Below, in pieces: positions 17,116 to 26,657 of a stretch of 64,000 nt of DNA (position 1 is the first letter of the stretch; each line of letters begins with the position of its first letter). The stretch spans positions 744,001 to 808,000 of the forward strand of contig NZ_CP169368.1 in NCBI RefSeq assembly GCF_042485795.1, read 5' to 3'. The translations under genes and the position numbers were made by a program. Source of the DNA: Lonepinella sp042485795. Lineage in GTDB: Bacteria > Pseudomonadota > Gammaproteobacteria > Enterobacterales > Pasteurellaceae. The notes beneath the pieces are model-generated. The model searched no databases. It had not been told where the DNA came from and saw nothing but the letters and a program-made list of their open reading frames with translations.

Positions 17116-18537
17116 ATGTCAAAAACACAAGCCATTGCTAACGTATTTAAACTTATCGAAGAAAACGATATCAAATTTGTTCTTCTTCGTTTTACCAATA
17201 TTAAAGGAAAAGAACACGGTGTATCACTGCCAGCTAGTGTCATTGATGAAGATTTCTTTGAAGAAGGTAAAATGTTTGACGGTTCTTCAGTAGAAGGTTG
17301 GCGAGCGATTAATAAAGCGGATATGCTATTAATGCCAATTCCAGAAAGTGCGGTGGTAGATCCATTTGCACAAATCCCAACCCTATCTATTCGTTGTAGT
17401 ATTTATGATCCGAACACTATGCAAAGCTACGATCGTGACCCACGTTCTATTGCCTTGCGTGCAGAACAATATATGCGTTCCACTGGCGTGGCAGATCATG
17501 TCATGTTTGGACCTGAACCTGAATTTTTCTTATTTGATGATGTACGTTTCTCCACTGAGCCAAATAAAGTGTCTTACGCCATTGATGATGAAGAGGCCAT
17601 GTGGAACACCGATCGCAAATATAAAGAACAAGGCAACAATGCTTATCGTCCATTGAAAAAAGGCGGTTACTGTGCCGTTGCTCCGATTGATAGCGGACAT
17701 GATATTCGTTCTGAAATGTGTTTATTGTTAGAAGAAATGGGCTTAGTGATTGAAGCTCATCACCATGAAGTAGCGACCGCAGGTCAAAATGAAATTGCAA
17801 CTAAATTTAACAGCTTAACCTTAAAAGCGGACGAAACTCAAATCTATAAATATATCGTGCAAAACGTGGCATTAGAACATGGCAAAACCGCTTGCTTTAT
17901 GCCAAAACCATTTGCTGGTGATAATGGTTCAGGTATGCACTGTAATATGTCTTTAAGTAAAGACGGCAAAAACGTATTTATGGGAGATAAATATGCTGGT
18001 CTTTCCGAAACGGCACTTTACTATATTGGTGGCGTGATTAAACATGCGAAAGCCTTAAACGCATTCACTAACCCAACCACTAACTCATACAAACGCTTAG
18101 TACCAGGTTTTGAAGCTCCAGTATTATTAGCTTATTCTGCAAGTAACCGCTCTGCATCTATCCGTATTCCAGCCGTTACTAGCCCGAAAGCGACACGTGT
18201 AGAAGCTCGTTTCCCAGATCCAATGGCGAACCCATATTTGTGTTTCTCTGCCTTATTAATGGCAGGTCTGGACGGTATTATCAATAAAATCCACCCAGGT
18301 GATGCAATGGATAAAAACCTTTACGATTTACCACCAGAAGAACTAAAAGAAATTCCAGCGGTATCCAGTTCTTTAGGCGAAGCATTGGATAATTTGGAAA
18401 AAGACTATGAGTTCTTAACTCACGGTGGTGTATTCACTAAAGACTTTATTGATACCTTTATCGGCATGAAACGTAAAGAAGTAGAACGTTTGAACATGAC
18501 CCCACATCCAGTGGAATTTGAAATGTATTATGCTTAA
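17116..18537 (+). CDS. glnA: Glutamine synthetase type I
   Basis: GlnA makes glutamine from glutamate, ammonium and ATP in a dodecamer. The 473-residue protein has MFDGSS (53-58), the metal/ATP segment GPEPEFFLF (132-140), KPFAGDNGSGMH (264-275) and NRSASIRIP (344-352). The adenylylation-type tyrosine is in NLYDLPPEE (Tyr403), so GlnE control is likely. The 238 nt upstream are A/T-rich and hold no gene. A clear terminator follows. The gltD gene faces it from the opposite strand. Confidence 0.98.
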   Translation: MSKTQAIANVFKLIEENDIKFVLLRFTNIKGKEHGVSLPASVIDEDFFEEGKMFDGSSVEGWRAINKADMLLMPIPESAVVDPFAQIPTLSIRCSIYDPNTMQSYDRDPRSIALRAEQYMRSTGVADHVMFGPEPEFFLFDDVRFSTEPNKVSYAIDDEEAMWNTDRKYKEQGNNAYRPLKKGGYCAVAPIDSGHDIRSEMCLLLEEMGLVIEAHHHEVATAGQNEIATKFNSLTLKADETQIYKYIVQNVALEHGKTACFMPKPFAGDNGSGMHCNMSLSKDGKNVFMGDKYAGLSETALYYIGGVIKHAKALNAFTNPTTNSYKRLVPGFEAPVLLAYSASNRSASIRIPAVTSPKATRVEARFPDPMANPYLCFSALLMAGLDGIINKIHPGDAMDKNLYDLPPEELKEIPAVSSSLGEALDNLEKDYEFLTHGGVFTKDFIDTFIGMKRKEVERLNMTPHPVEFEMYYA

Positions 18538-18554
18538 TGTTTGATTAAGTGGAA

Positions 18555-18588
18555 AAAAACAGGATTAGAGATAATCCTGTTTTTTTTG
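18555..18588 (+). terminator. Rho-independent terminator of glnA
   Basis: ACAGGATTA and TAATCCTGT form a 9-bp stem with a GAGA tetraloop, extended by A/T pairs and followed by eight T residues, 20 nt after the glnA stop. Confidence 0.92.
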
Positions 18589-18612
18589 TGTGTTGTTATA
18601 CTGACGAAAGAG

Positions 18613-18654
18613 AAAGTGCGGTGAAAAATATTTGATATTTTTTCACCGCACTTT
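18613..18654. terminator. Inverted uptake-signal hairpin between glnA and gltD
   Basis: Head-to-head AAAGTGCGGTGAAAAATA and its near-complement form an 18-bp stem with a short loop, flanked by A/T. It lies 17 nt downstream of the gltD stop and serves as terminator for gltD, and as a second one for glnA. Confidence 0.8.
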
Positions 18655-18671
18655 GAATCTAACGATTTAAA

Positions 18672-20096
18672 TTACACATCTAAATACTCTAAAATCCCTT
18701 GAGCGGCATCACGTCCTTCGGCAATAGCTGTCACCACTAAATCTGAGCCACGGGTAACATCACCGCCAGCAAAGATTTTTGGATTGGCGGTTTGTTGTTT
18801 CAATTCGCCGTTGGATTTAATGCGACCACGATTATCCACTTCCACGCCGACTGCGGCTAACCACGGCATCGCATGTGGAGCGAAACCGAATGCTACAATC
18901 ACTGCATCGCAAGAGATGATTTCTTCGCTATTCGGAATAATTTCCGCACGCTGGCGACCGTTGCTATCTGTGGCACCTAGTTTGGTTCTGACAATTTTAA
19001 TCCCTGTCACTTTACCTGATGTGTCCGTTTCAATGGCAACAGGATCGGCTTCGATTTCTACTGGTTGAGCGTTAAATTCAAAATCGACACCCTCTTCTTT
19101 AGCGTTATGATATTCTTTTTTCGAACCAGGCATATTGGCAGCGTCACGGCGATAAACACAAGTTACTTCCACCGCACCTTGTCGAACCGAAGTACGCACG
19201 CAGTCCATAGCAGTATCACCGCCACCCAGTACCACCACACGTTTACCCTGCATATTAACAAAATCAGGGGCATCAAAGCCGAGTAAATGTTGCGTATTGC
19301 CGATTAGAAATGGTAAGGCAGAATAAACGCCAGTGGCATTTTCATTGGGAATATCTGCTTTCATGCCTTGATAGGTACCGACACCTAAGAATACTGCATC
19401 ATACTGTGCGACCAGTTCGTCTAGTGTGATATCTTTGCCAATTTCTACTCCTAAGTGGAATTTTACGCCTAATTCGGTAAATAGCTCACGGCGACGTGTC
19501 ATCACGCTTTTTTCCAGTTTGAATGCAGGAATACCAAAGGTAAGCAAACCACCGATTTCTGGCTGGCGTTCGTAAATACTGACTTCTACACCATTACGAA
19601 GTAATACATCGGCACAACCTAAGCCAGCAGGTCCAGCACCGATAATAGCCACTTTTTTACCCGTTGGAACGGCATTAATAGTTGGTTTCCAGCCCATTGC
19701 AAAGGCTTTTTCAGTGATATATTTTTCCACATTACCAATGGTGACAGCGCCAAATCCGTCATTTAAGGTACATGACCCCTCGCATAAGCGATCTTGTGGA
19801 CAAACGCGACCACAGACTTCTGGCAAACTGTTGGTGGAATGGGCTAATTCTGCCGCTTCAATAATGCGTCCCTCATGGGCTAAACGTAGCCAGTTCGGGA
19901 TATTGTTATGTAACGGACATTTGTTTTGACAATAAGGATTGCCACACTCCAAACAGCGATCCGCTTGAGATTGTGCCTGTGTATCGCTAAATACATTGTA
20001 AATTTCCACAAACTCGGTTTTTCTTACGTTAAGTGGAATTTTCGGTGGATCCACACGTTGCAAGTCGATAAATTGATAGACGTTTCCACGACCCAT
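18672..20096 (-). CDS. gltD: Glutamate synthase (NADPH) small subunit
   Basis: GltD takes electrons from NADPH through FAD to the large subunit for reductive glutamate synthesis. The 474-residue protein has two N-terminal iron-sulfur cysteine groups (Cys48, 51, 56, 60 and Cys95, 99, 105, 109). An FAD Rossmann motif, GAGPAGLG (153-160), is followed by a second nucleotide motif, VLGGGDTAMD, for NADPH. It follows gltB in the same operon, with an uptake-signal hairpin in the 89-nt gap. Confidence 0.96.
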   Translation of the reverse strand: MGRGNVYQFIDLQRVDPPKIPLNVRKTEFVEIYNVFSDTQAQSQADRCLECGNPYCQNKCPLHNNIPNWLRLAHEGRIIEAAELAHSTNSLPEVCGRVCPQDRLCEGSCTLNDGFGAVTIGNVEKYITEKAFAMGWKPTINAVPTGKKVAIIGAGPAGLGCADVLLRNGVEVSIYERQPEIGGLLTFGIPAFKLEKSVMTRRRELFTELGVKFHLGVEIGKDITLDELVAQYDAVFLGVGTYQGMKADIPNENATGVYSALPFLIGNTQHLLGFDAPDFVNMQGKRVVVLGGGDTAMDCVRTSVRQGAVEVTCVYRRDAANMPGSKKEYHNAKEEGVDFEFNAQPVEIEADPVAIETDTSGKVTGIKIVRTKLGATDSNGRQRAEIIPNSEEIISCDAVIVAFGFAPHAMPWLAAVGVEVDNRGRIKSNGELKQQTANPKIFAGGDVTRGSDLVVTAIAEGRDAAQGILEYLDV

Positions 20097-20130
20097 AGTT
20101 TATTCCTTCAAATCTTTAAAAACTTTTTCT

Positions 20131-20170
20131 TTTTCCACCGCACTTTGGTTTAAATAAAGTGCGGTGAAAA
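20131..20170 (-). terminator. Uptake-signal hairpin between gltB and gltD
   Basis: CACCGCACTTT (20136-20146) and AAAGTGCGGTG (20156-20166) form an 11-bp stem with a 9-nt loop, flanked by T and A runs. It lies within the gltBD operon, 15 nt after the gltB stop. It may terminate part of the transcripts or lower gltD expression relative to gltB, which is inference. Confidence 0.55.
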
Positions 20171-20185
20171 TCCCACAAATTTTTA

Positions 20186-23100
20186 TTACTGAGCTAACGC
20201 ACCTAATTCATTCACGGTACGGCGTTTATGCCCTAATAACCCATTAACATCATTGGCTTTTGGTTTTATTAACACAAATTGCGAAACATATTGTTCCCAG
20301 TTAGCCAAAATACGTTCACCGATACCACTATGGGTTAATTCTACGTGGCGAGAAATTAAGCCACGTAAATGCTCTTGATGAGTTGGTAAATCCACAATGC
20401 TTAAACCCTCTACTAATTCAGGGTTAAGCCGTTGTTTAAAACCGCCATCTGTATCAAGCACATAAGCGAATCCACCCGTCATGCCAGCACCAAAGTTAAT
20501 CCCCGTTTTGCCTAACACGGTGACGATACCGCCAGTCATATATTCACAACCGTTATCGCCGATACCCTCAACCACTGCAGATGCACCAGAGTTACGCACC
20601 GCAAAACGTTCGCCAGCACGTCCTGATGCAAATAATTCACCGCCAGTGGCACCATATAAACAAGTGTTGCCCGCAATGGTGGCATCTTCCGCCTTGAATG
20701 AAACACCTGCGTGCGGTTTGATCACAATACGACCACCAGCCATACCTTTACCCACGTAGTCGTTAGTATCACCTGTTAAGGTCAAATTTACACCACCTGC
20801 CAGCCATACCCCTAAACTTTGTCCAGCGGTACCGGTTAAATTAATATTAAATTCTTGCAATGGATTACCACGATTGCCGTAACGTGCTGCCAAAATACCA
20901 GAAAGCGTTGCTCCAATAGAACGATCTAGGTTGCTCACGTCAAAATTCATTTCACTATTCAAGCCATTTTCTAATGCCTCTTGAGCTTGTTCTACAATCG
21001 CTTTGTTTAACAAACCTTTGTCAAATGGTGGATTGTGTTGCGTACAATATCTTGCACTGCCAGCTGGCACTTGTGGCGAATAGAGTAATTTAGTTAAATC
21101 TAAACCACGTTGTTTACCCGTATGACCATCAATAATTTCCAATAAATCGGTGCGACCGATTAAGTCGGTGAGTTTTTCTACGCCTAATTGGGCTAAAATC
21201 TCACGGACATCTTGTGCAATAAATTTAAAGTAATTCATGGCTTTTTCTGGCAAGCCAGTATAATGTTTACTGCGTAAGGTTTCGTCTTGGGTCGCAATAC
21301 CTGTGGCACAGTTATTTAAGTGACAAATACGCAAGTATTTACAACCTAATGCCACCATTGGACCTGTACCGAAACCAAAACTTTCTGCCCCTAAAATGGC
21401 GGCTTTGACAATATCTAAACCTGTTTTTAAACCACCATCCACTTGCAACCGCACTTTATGTCGCAAATTATTTTCCACTAACGCCTGTTGTGCTTCGGCT
21501 AAACCCAATTCCCACGGTGAACCTGCGTATTTCACGCTGGATAATGGGCTTGCCCCAGTACCGCCGTCATAACCTGCAATGGTGATCAGATCGGCATAGG
21601 CTTTGGCGACGCCAGTGGCAATCGTACCCACACCTGGTAAAGACACTAATTTCACCGAAATTAACGCTTTCGGGTTAATTTGTTTGAGATCGAAAATTAA
21701 TTGCGCCAAATCTTCAATGGAATAAATATCATGATGTGGTGGTGGTGAAATCAAGGTTGACCCTGGCACCGCATAGCGTAATTGTGCAATATAAGGGGTC
21801 ACTTTATCCCCTGGTAATTGACCGCCCTCACCGGGTTTTGCTCCTTGTGCGACTTTAATTTGAATCACTTCTGCACTCATTAAATAAGCAGGCGTTACCC
21901 CAAAGCGACCAGAGGCGACCTGTTTGATTTTAGACACTTTTTCAGTGCCATAGCGTTTCGGATCTTCACCGCCCTCACCTGAATTTGAATAACCGCCTAA
22001 ACGGTTCATTGCAGTGGCTAAGGCTTCGTGTGCTTCTGGACTTAATGCACCGATAGACATGGCGGCACTGTCAAAGCGTTTATATAGATTTTCCGCTGGT
22101 TCAACTTGTGCGACATCAATCGCATTATTGGGGTCTGTTTTGAGCTTTAACATATCACGAATGGTCGCCACAGGACGATGATTCACAGCATCACGATAGG
22201 CTTTGTATTGCTCATAATCCCCGCTATTGACGGCTTTTTGCAAGTTCATCACCACATCTGGGTTATAGGCGTGATATTCCCCTTGCGGTTTGAATTTCAA
22301 AAATCCGCCCATATCCAAATCTTGACTTGGTCGCCATGCCCGTTTGCGTAATTGACTAAGTTGCTGGTCAAAATCCGCAAAGCTGGCACCCTCAATTCGA
22401 CTAGTAATCCTAGGGAAACAAAGATCAGTAATTTCTGAACTCATACCCACTAACTCAAATAATCTGGCACAACGATAAGATGAAATGGTGGAAATCCCCA
22501 TTTTCGACATAATTTTGTACAAGCCTTTATCAATGCCATAACGGAAATTTGCCGTAACTTGACGTAAGGATTTTTTGATTGAACCCGTTTTCACCATTTG
22601 CCCTAAGGTTTCATAGGCAAGATACGGATAAATAGCGGTTGCCCCTAAACCGAGTAACACCGCAAAATGATGCGGACTGCGAGCTTCGGCAGTTTCGACT
22701 AAAATATTGGTATCACAACGTAAATTGGCAGACACTAATTGATTTTGTAATGCCCCTACTGACAAGGCAGTTGGAATCGGTTGATAGAATTTACTAATAT
22801 TGCGATCCGACACGATTAATAAAACTGCACCATTTTGCACCGCACTTTTAGCTTCTTTACACAGATTTTCAATGGCTTGTTTTAAGCTCATTTCATCGGG
22901 GTTATAGGTTGCGTCTAAAATTTGGTGTTTATAATATTGTTGTGGCAAATCCAAAATTTGTTGCATATCGGAATAGACCAAAATCGGTGATTTAAAACTG
23001 ACTCGATGGCTCATTCCTTCCGCTTCAAAGAACACGCTCATTTCACGTCCGATACTCGTGTTTAATGACATCACATGAGCTTCACGTAATGGGTCAATCG

Positions 23101-24652
23101 GTGGGTTTGTTACCTGTGCAAAATATTGACGGAAATAATCAAAAATTACTCGTGGACGTTCAGATAGCACCGCAAATGGCGTATCATCACCCATCGAACC
23201 GACCGCTTCTTGCCCGTTCTCACCCAGTACACGAATGATATTCTCAATTTCTTCGTTATCGTATAAGAATTGTTTTTGATACACCAATAATTCTTGCTCG
23301 CTTAAGGTTGTCGCACCAATTTGGCTATCATCTACTTGATCAAATGGCACTAAGCGTTTGACGTTTTTATCTAGCCATTGGCGATAAGGATGTCTGGAGC
23401 GAACTTCATTATCAATTTCATCGGAATGAACTAAACGCCCTTTTTTGGTATCAATCACTAATAATTGCCCCGGCCCAACCCGTCCTTTTTCTACCACTTC
23501 ATCAGGTGCATAATCCCAAATACCGATTTCTGATGCGATAGTAATTAAGCGATCTTCGGTGATCACATAGCGAGCTGGGCGTAAACCATTACGATCTAGG
23601 TTACAAGCGGCATAACGACCGTCAGACAGCACAATTCCAGCAGGACCGTCCCAAGGTTCCATGTGTATAGAATTAAAATCATAAAAAGCTCGCAGATTAT
23701 CGTCCATGTCAGGGTTATGTTGCCACGCAGGTGGTACTAATAAACGCATGGCACGGAATAAATCCATACCGCCACACACAAACAGCTCCAACATATTATC
23801 CAACGAGCTAGAATCCGAACCACTTTCATTTACGAATGGTGCAGCAGTTTGTAAATCTGGAATTAACGGTGTGCGATATTTATAACCCCTTGCTCTCGCC
23901 CAAGCTCGGTTGCCTGAAATGGTATTAATCTCACCATTATGGGCTAAATAGCGGAATGGTTGAGCTAATTTCCAACGGGGTTGGGTATTGGTGGAAAAAC
24001 GTTGGTGGAATAAACAAATCGCAGATTGCATGCGTAGATCGGCTAAATCTGTATAGAATTTCGGCAAATCTTTCGGCATACACAAACCTTTATAAATCAC
24101 GGTCTGATTAGAAAAACTACAAATATAAAAATCATCATGGCTGATACGTTTTTCAATACGACGACGAGCCACAAATAAACGACGTTGTAAGTCTTGATTT
24201 CGCCAACCGCTCGGTGCATTAATAAACACCTGTTTGATCGCTGGCATATCTGCAAGAGCGATTGAACCTAAAACCGATGGATTGGTTGGCACATCACGCC
24301 AATAGGCAATGCCTAAGGTTTCTTCGGTCAGTTCTTGATTAATAATCTCAATAAATTCGGCTATTAATTTCTCATCTTGCGGTAAAAAAATCTGACCCAC
24401 CGCAAAATTTTTAGCTAAGGAAAAGCCATTCTCATCGGCGATATGGCGAAAAAAGGTTTCTGGCATTTGAATAGATAAACCGCAACCATCGCCAGTTTTA
24501 CCGTCTGATAAAATCGCCCCACGATGTTGCATCCGAGATAAGCCTAAAATGGCATTACGTACGACTTTGTGGCTCTGCACGCCGTCAATATTGGCGATCA
24601 GCCCAAAACCGCAGTTTTCACGCACTTCACTGCGATCATATAGCGTTGTCAT
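20186..24652 (-). CDS. gltB: Glutamate synthase (NADPH) large subunit
   Basis: GltB transfers the glutamine amide to 2-oxoglutarate. The 1488-residue protein has the expected full length and domain order. The N-terminal amidotransferase has Cys14 in NCGFGLIA, which becomes the nucleophile after removal of a short propeptide. The FMN/TIM-barrel synthase domain follows, with KPGEGGQLPG. The 3Fe-4S cysteines are in CKYLRICHLNNC, and the C-terminal beta-helix is glycine-rich (GGRIVIKP, GGELFASGRAGERF). It is divergent from gdhA across about 500 nt. Confidence 0.98.
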   Translation of the reverse strand: MTTLYDRSEVRENCGFGLIANIDGVQSHKVVRNAILGLSRMQHRGAILSDGKTGDGCGLSIQMPETFFRHIADENGFSLAKNFAVGQIFLPQDEKLIAEFIEIINQELTEETLGIAYWRDVPTNPSVLGSIALADMPAIKQVFINAPSGWRNQDLQRRLFVARRRIEKRISHDDFYICSFSNQTVIYKGLCMPKDLPKFYTDLADLRMQSAICLFHQRFSTNTQPRWKLAQPFRYLAHNGEINTISGNRAWARARGYKYRTPLIPDLQTAAPFVNESGSDSSSLDNMLELFVCGGMDLFRAMRLLVPPAWQHNPDMDDNLRAFYDFNSIHMEPWDGPAGIVLSDGRYAACNLDRNGLRPARYVITEDRLITIASEIGIWDYAPDEVVEKGRVGPGQLLVIDTKKGRLVHSDEIDNEVRSRHPYRQWLDKNVKRLVPFDQVDDSQIGATTLSEQELLVYQKQFLYDNEEIENIIRVLGENGQEAVGSMGDDTPFAVLSERPRVIFDYFRQYFAQVTNPPIDPLREAHVMSLNTSIGREMSVFFEAEGMSHRVSFKSPILVYSDMQQILDLPQQYYKHQILDATYNPDEMSLKQAIENLCKEAKSAVQNGAVLLIVSDRNISKFYQPIPTALSVGALQNQLVSANLRCDTNILVETAEARSPHHFAVLLGLGATAIYPYLAYETLGQMVKTGSIKKSLRQVTANFRYGIDKGLYKIMSKMGISTISSYRCARLFELVGMSSEITDLCFPRITSRIEGASFADFDQQLSQLRKRAWRPSQDLDMGGFLKFKPQGEYHAYNPDVVMNLQKAVNSGDYEQYKAYRDAVNHRPVATIRDMLKLKTDPNNAIDVAQVEPAENLYKRFDSAAMSIGALSPEAHEALATAMNRLGGYSNSGEGGEDPKRYGTEKVSKIKQVASGRFGVTPAYLMSAEVIQIKVAQGAKPGEGGQLPGDKVTPYIAQLRYAVPGSTLISPPPHHDIYSIEDLAQLIFDLKQINPKALISVKLVSLPGVGTIATGVAKAYADLITIAGYDGGTGASPLSSVKYAGSPWELGLAEAQQALVENNLRHKVRLQVDGGLKTGLDIVKAAILGAESFGFGTGPMVALGCKYLRICHLNNCATGIATQDETLRSKHYTGLPEKAMNYFKFIAQDVREILAQLGVEKLTDLIGRTDLLEIIDGHTGKQRGLDLTKLLYSPQVPAGSARYCTQHNPPFDKGLLNKAIVEQAQEALENGLNSEMNFDVSNLDRSIGATLSGILAARYGNRGNPLQEFNINLTGTAGQSLGVWLAGGVNLTLTGDTNDYVGKGMAGGRIVIKPHAGVSFKAEDATIAGNTCLYGATGGELFASGRAGERFAVRNSGASAVVEGIGDNGCEYMTGGIVTVLGKTGINFGAGMTGGFAYVLDTDGGFKQRLNPELVEGLSIVDLPTHQEHLRGLISRHVELTHSGIGERILANWEQYVSQFVLIKPKANDVNGLLGHKRRTVNELGALAQ

Positions 24653-25151
24653 AAGTTGTCTTCCTGCAAATAGAGTAAAAGTAAAATCGTTTTAGCTAAC
24701 AAGGTGGGAAAAATAACAGATTTTACACCGCACTTTGTTATTTCGTTATATAGGTAAAGTTATCTTAGATTGAATAAGGGTTTATGTAAATATATCAAAC
24801 ATTGTATTTATATAAACGGCTTAATTATTAAATAAAATATAAATAATTGTTATTTATTTTAAATCTTATCTAATTTTATATGAATGAATAATTGTATCTA
24901 TATAATTTCATGATTACTAACGTGTTATTTTAAACAAAAATCGACGATTTTGTCATTTATTTAGAAAAAATATAATTTTTGCACTTATTAACTGAATAAA
25001 AATAATTTTCATTTAGTTGTGTTGATTTATCTTTTGAGAAGATGAAAAAAAGCATTGCATTTTGAATTGTGTTTTTGCATAGTAGAACCCGAGCTGTTCA
25101 AACAGCGATTGCAAACAAACATATTACTCATATTAAAAAAGGAAACATATT
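24653..25151. other. Divergent promoter region of gltB and gdhA
   Basis: This 499-nt gene-free, strongly A/T-rich stretch carries one uptake signal (ACCGCACTTT near 24729) and a likely gdhA promoter (separate entry). A small dyad GCTGTT/AACAGC is seen near 25092-25105 in the gdhA leader. No RNA gene or riboswitch was recognised. It presumably holds the nitrogen- or amino-acid-responsive control of both ammonium-assimilation routes. Confidence 0.6.
25055..25083 (+). promoter_or_regulatory. Candidate sigma-70 promoter of gdhA
   Basis: TTGCAT (-35) and CATAGT (-10) are separated by exactly 17 nt, about 70 nt upstream of the gdhA start. Each box has four or more matches to consensus. No experimental support. 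Confidence 0.4.
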
Positions 25152-26501
25152 ATGTCTAACTCAGTATCATCATTAGAAGACTTTCTAGCTTACGTTGCAC
25201 AGCGTGACGGTCATCAACCTGAATTTTTACAAGCAGTGCGTGAGGTATTTACCTCTATTTGGTCTTTTATTGAAAAAAATCCAAAATACCGTTCACAAGC
25301 ATTATTAGAACGTTTAGTTGAGCCTGAACGTGCATTCCAATTCCGCGTAGCATGGACAGATGACAAAGGTCAAACCCAAGTCAACCGTGCTTTCCGTGTT
25401 CAGTTCAATAGTGCGATTGGTCCATTTAAAGGCGGTATGCGTTTTCACCCATCAGTTAACTTATCTATCCTAAAATTCTTAGGTTTTGAACAAATCTTCA
25501 AAAATGCCTTAACAACCTTGCCAATGGGCGGGGCGAAAGGCGGTTCCGACTTCGATCCAAAAGGCAAATCTGATGCGGAAGTGATGCGTTTCTGCCAAGC
25601 ATTAATTGCAGAATTATATCGTCATATTGGTCCAGATACTGACGTGCCAGCAGGCGACATTGGTGTAGGTGGTCGTGAAGTAGGATATCTTGCAGGGTAT
25701 ATGAAAAAATTATCTAACCAAGCTGCTTGCGTATTCACGGGTCGTGGGCTTTCCTTTGGTGGGAGTTTAATTCGCCCTGAAGCCACAGGTTACGGCTTAG
25801 TTTATTTTGCACAAGCCATGTTAGCGGAAAAAGGTCAATCTTTCCAAGGCAAAACCGTTTCAGTTTCAGGTTCAGGTAATGTTGCTCAATATGCGATTGA
25901 AAAAGCGTTACAACTTGGTGCAAAAGTTGTTACCTGTTCAGATTCATCGGGCTATGTTTATGATAAAGACGGTTTCACAGCAGAAAAATTAGCTGCCTTA
26001 ATCGAAATTAAAGAAGTGAAACGTGGTCGTGTGAAAGATTATGCGGAACAATTCGGTTTAGAATATCATGCAGGTCAACGTCCTTGGGGAGTAAAAGTCG
26101 ATATTGCATTGCCTTGTGCAACCCAAAATGAAATTGAATTAGCTGATGCACAAAAATTAATTGCCAATGGCGTACAATTAGTGGCTGAGGGTGCTAATAT
26201 GCCAACCACTATTGAAGCGACTGATGCGTTCTTAGCGGCTGATGTATTATTTGGACCAGGTAAAGCTGCCAATGCCGGTGGGGTAGCGACATCTGGTTTA
26301 GAAATGGCACAAGGTTCACAACGTTTATACTGGAGTCGTGAAGAAGTCGATGCTAAATTACACAGCATTATGTTAGATATTCATGCCAACTGTAAAAAAT
26401 ATGGTTCAGGTGAGGGCAAAAATATTAACTATGTGGTGGGTGCAAACGTAGCTGGTTTCGTTAAAGTCGCTGATGCCATGTTGGCACAAGGTGTCTATTA
26501 A
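25152..26501 (+). CDS. gdhA: NADP-specific glutamate dehydrogenase
   Basis: GdhA aminates 2-oxoglutarate with ammonium and NADPH to give glutamate. The 449-residue protein is the hexameric enterobacterial size. Features are FKGGMRFHPSVN near residue 93, the active-site segment LPMGGAKGGSDFDPKGKSD (about 122-140), and the Rossmann motif VSGSGNVAQYA (about 238-248). AAAAAGGAAAC precedes the ATG. The cell thus has both GDH and GS-GOGAT side by side. Confidence 0.98.
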   Translation: MSNSVSSLEDFLAYVAQRDGHQPEFLQAVREVFTSIWSFIEKNPKYRSQALLERLVEPERAFQFRVAWTDDKGQTQVNRAFRVQFNSAIGPFKGGMRFHPSVNLSILKFLGFEQIFKNALTTLPMGGAKGGSDFDPKGKSDAEVMRFCQALIAELYRHIGPDTDVPAGDIGVGGREVGYLAGYMKKLSNQAACVFTGRGLSFGGSLIRPEATGYGLVYFAQAMLAEKGQSFQGKTVSVSGSGNVAQYAIEKALQLGAKVVTCSDSSGYVYDKDGFTAEKLAALIEIKEVKRGRVKDYAEQFGLEYHAGQRPWGVKVDIALPCATQNEIELADAQKLIANGVQLVAEGANMPTTIEATDAFLAADVLFGPGKAANAGGVATSGLEMAQGSQRLYWSREEVDAKLHSIMLDIHANCKKYGSGEGKNINYVVGANVAGFVKVADAMLAQGVY

Positions 26502-26531
26502 TTTTTTACTGCTTTGACTAAAATAGAGTAG

Positions 26532-26560
26532 GGCGAATCGAATGGATTCGCCTTATTTGT
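26532..26560 (+). terminator. Terminator of gdhA
   Basis: GGCGAATC and GATTCGCC form an 8-bp stem with a 5-nt loop, followed by TTATTTGTTTTG, about 30 nt after the gdhA stop. Confidence 0.8.
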
Positions 26561-26657
26561 TTTGTGGTCTTTGATCGTATCCAGTTTGATACTGCTTTAT
26601 TTTCCTCGACAAAAACAGTATGCTATTAAGCAATTTTTTGCTTAAAGAAGTATCAAT

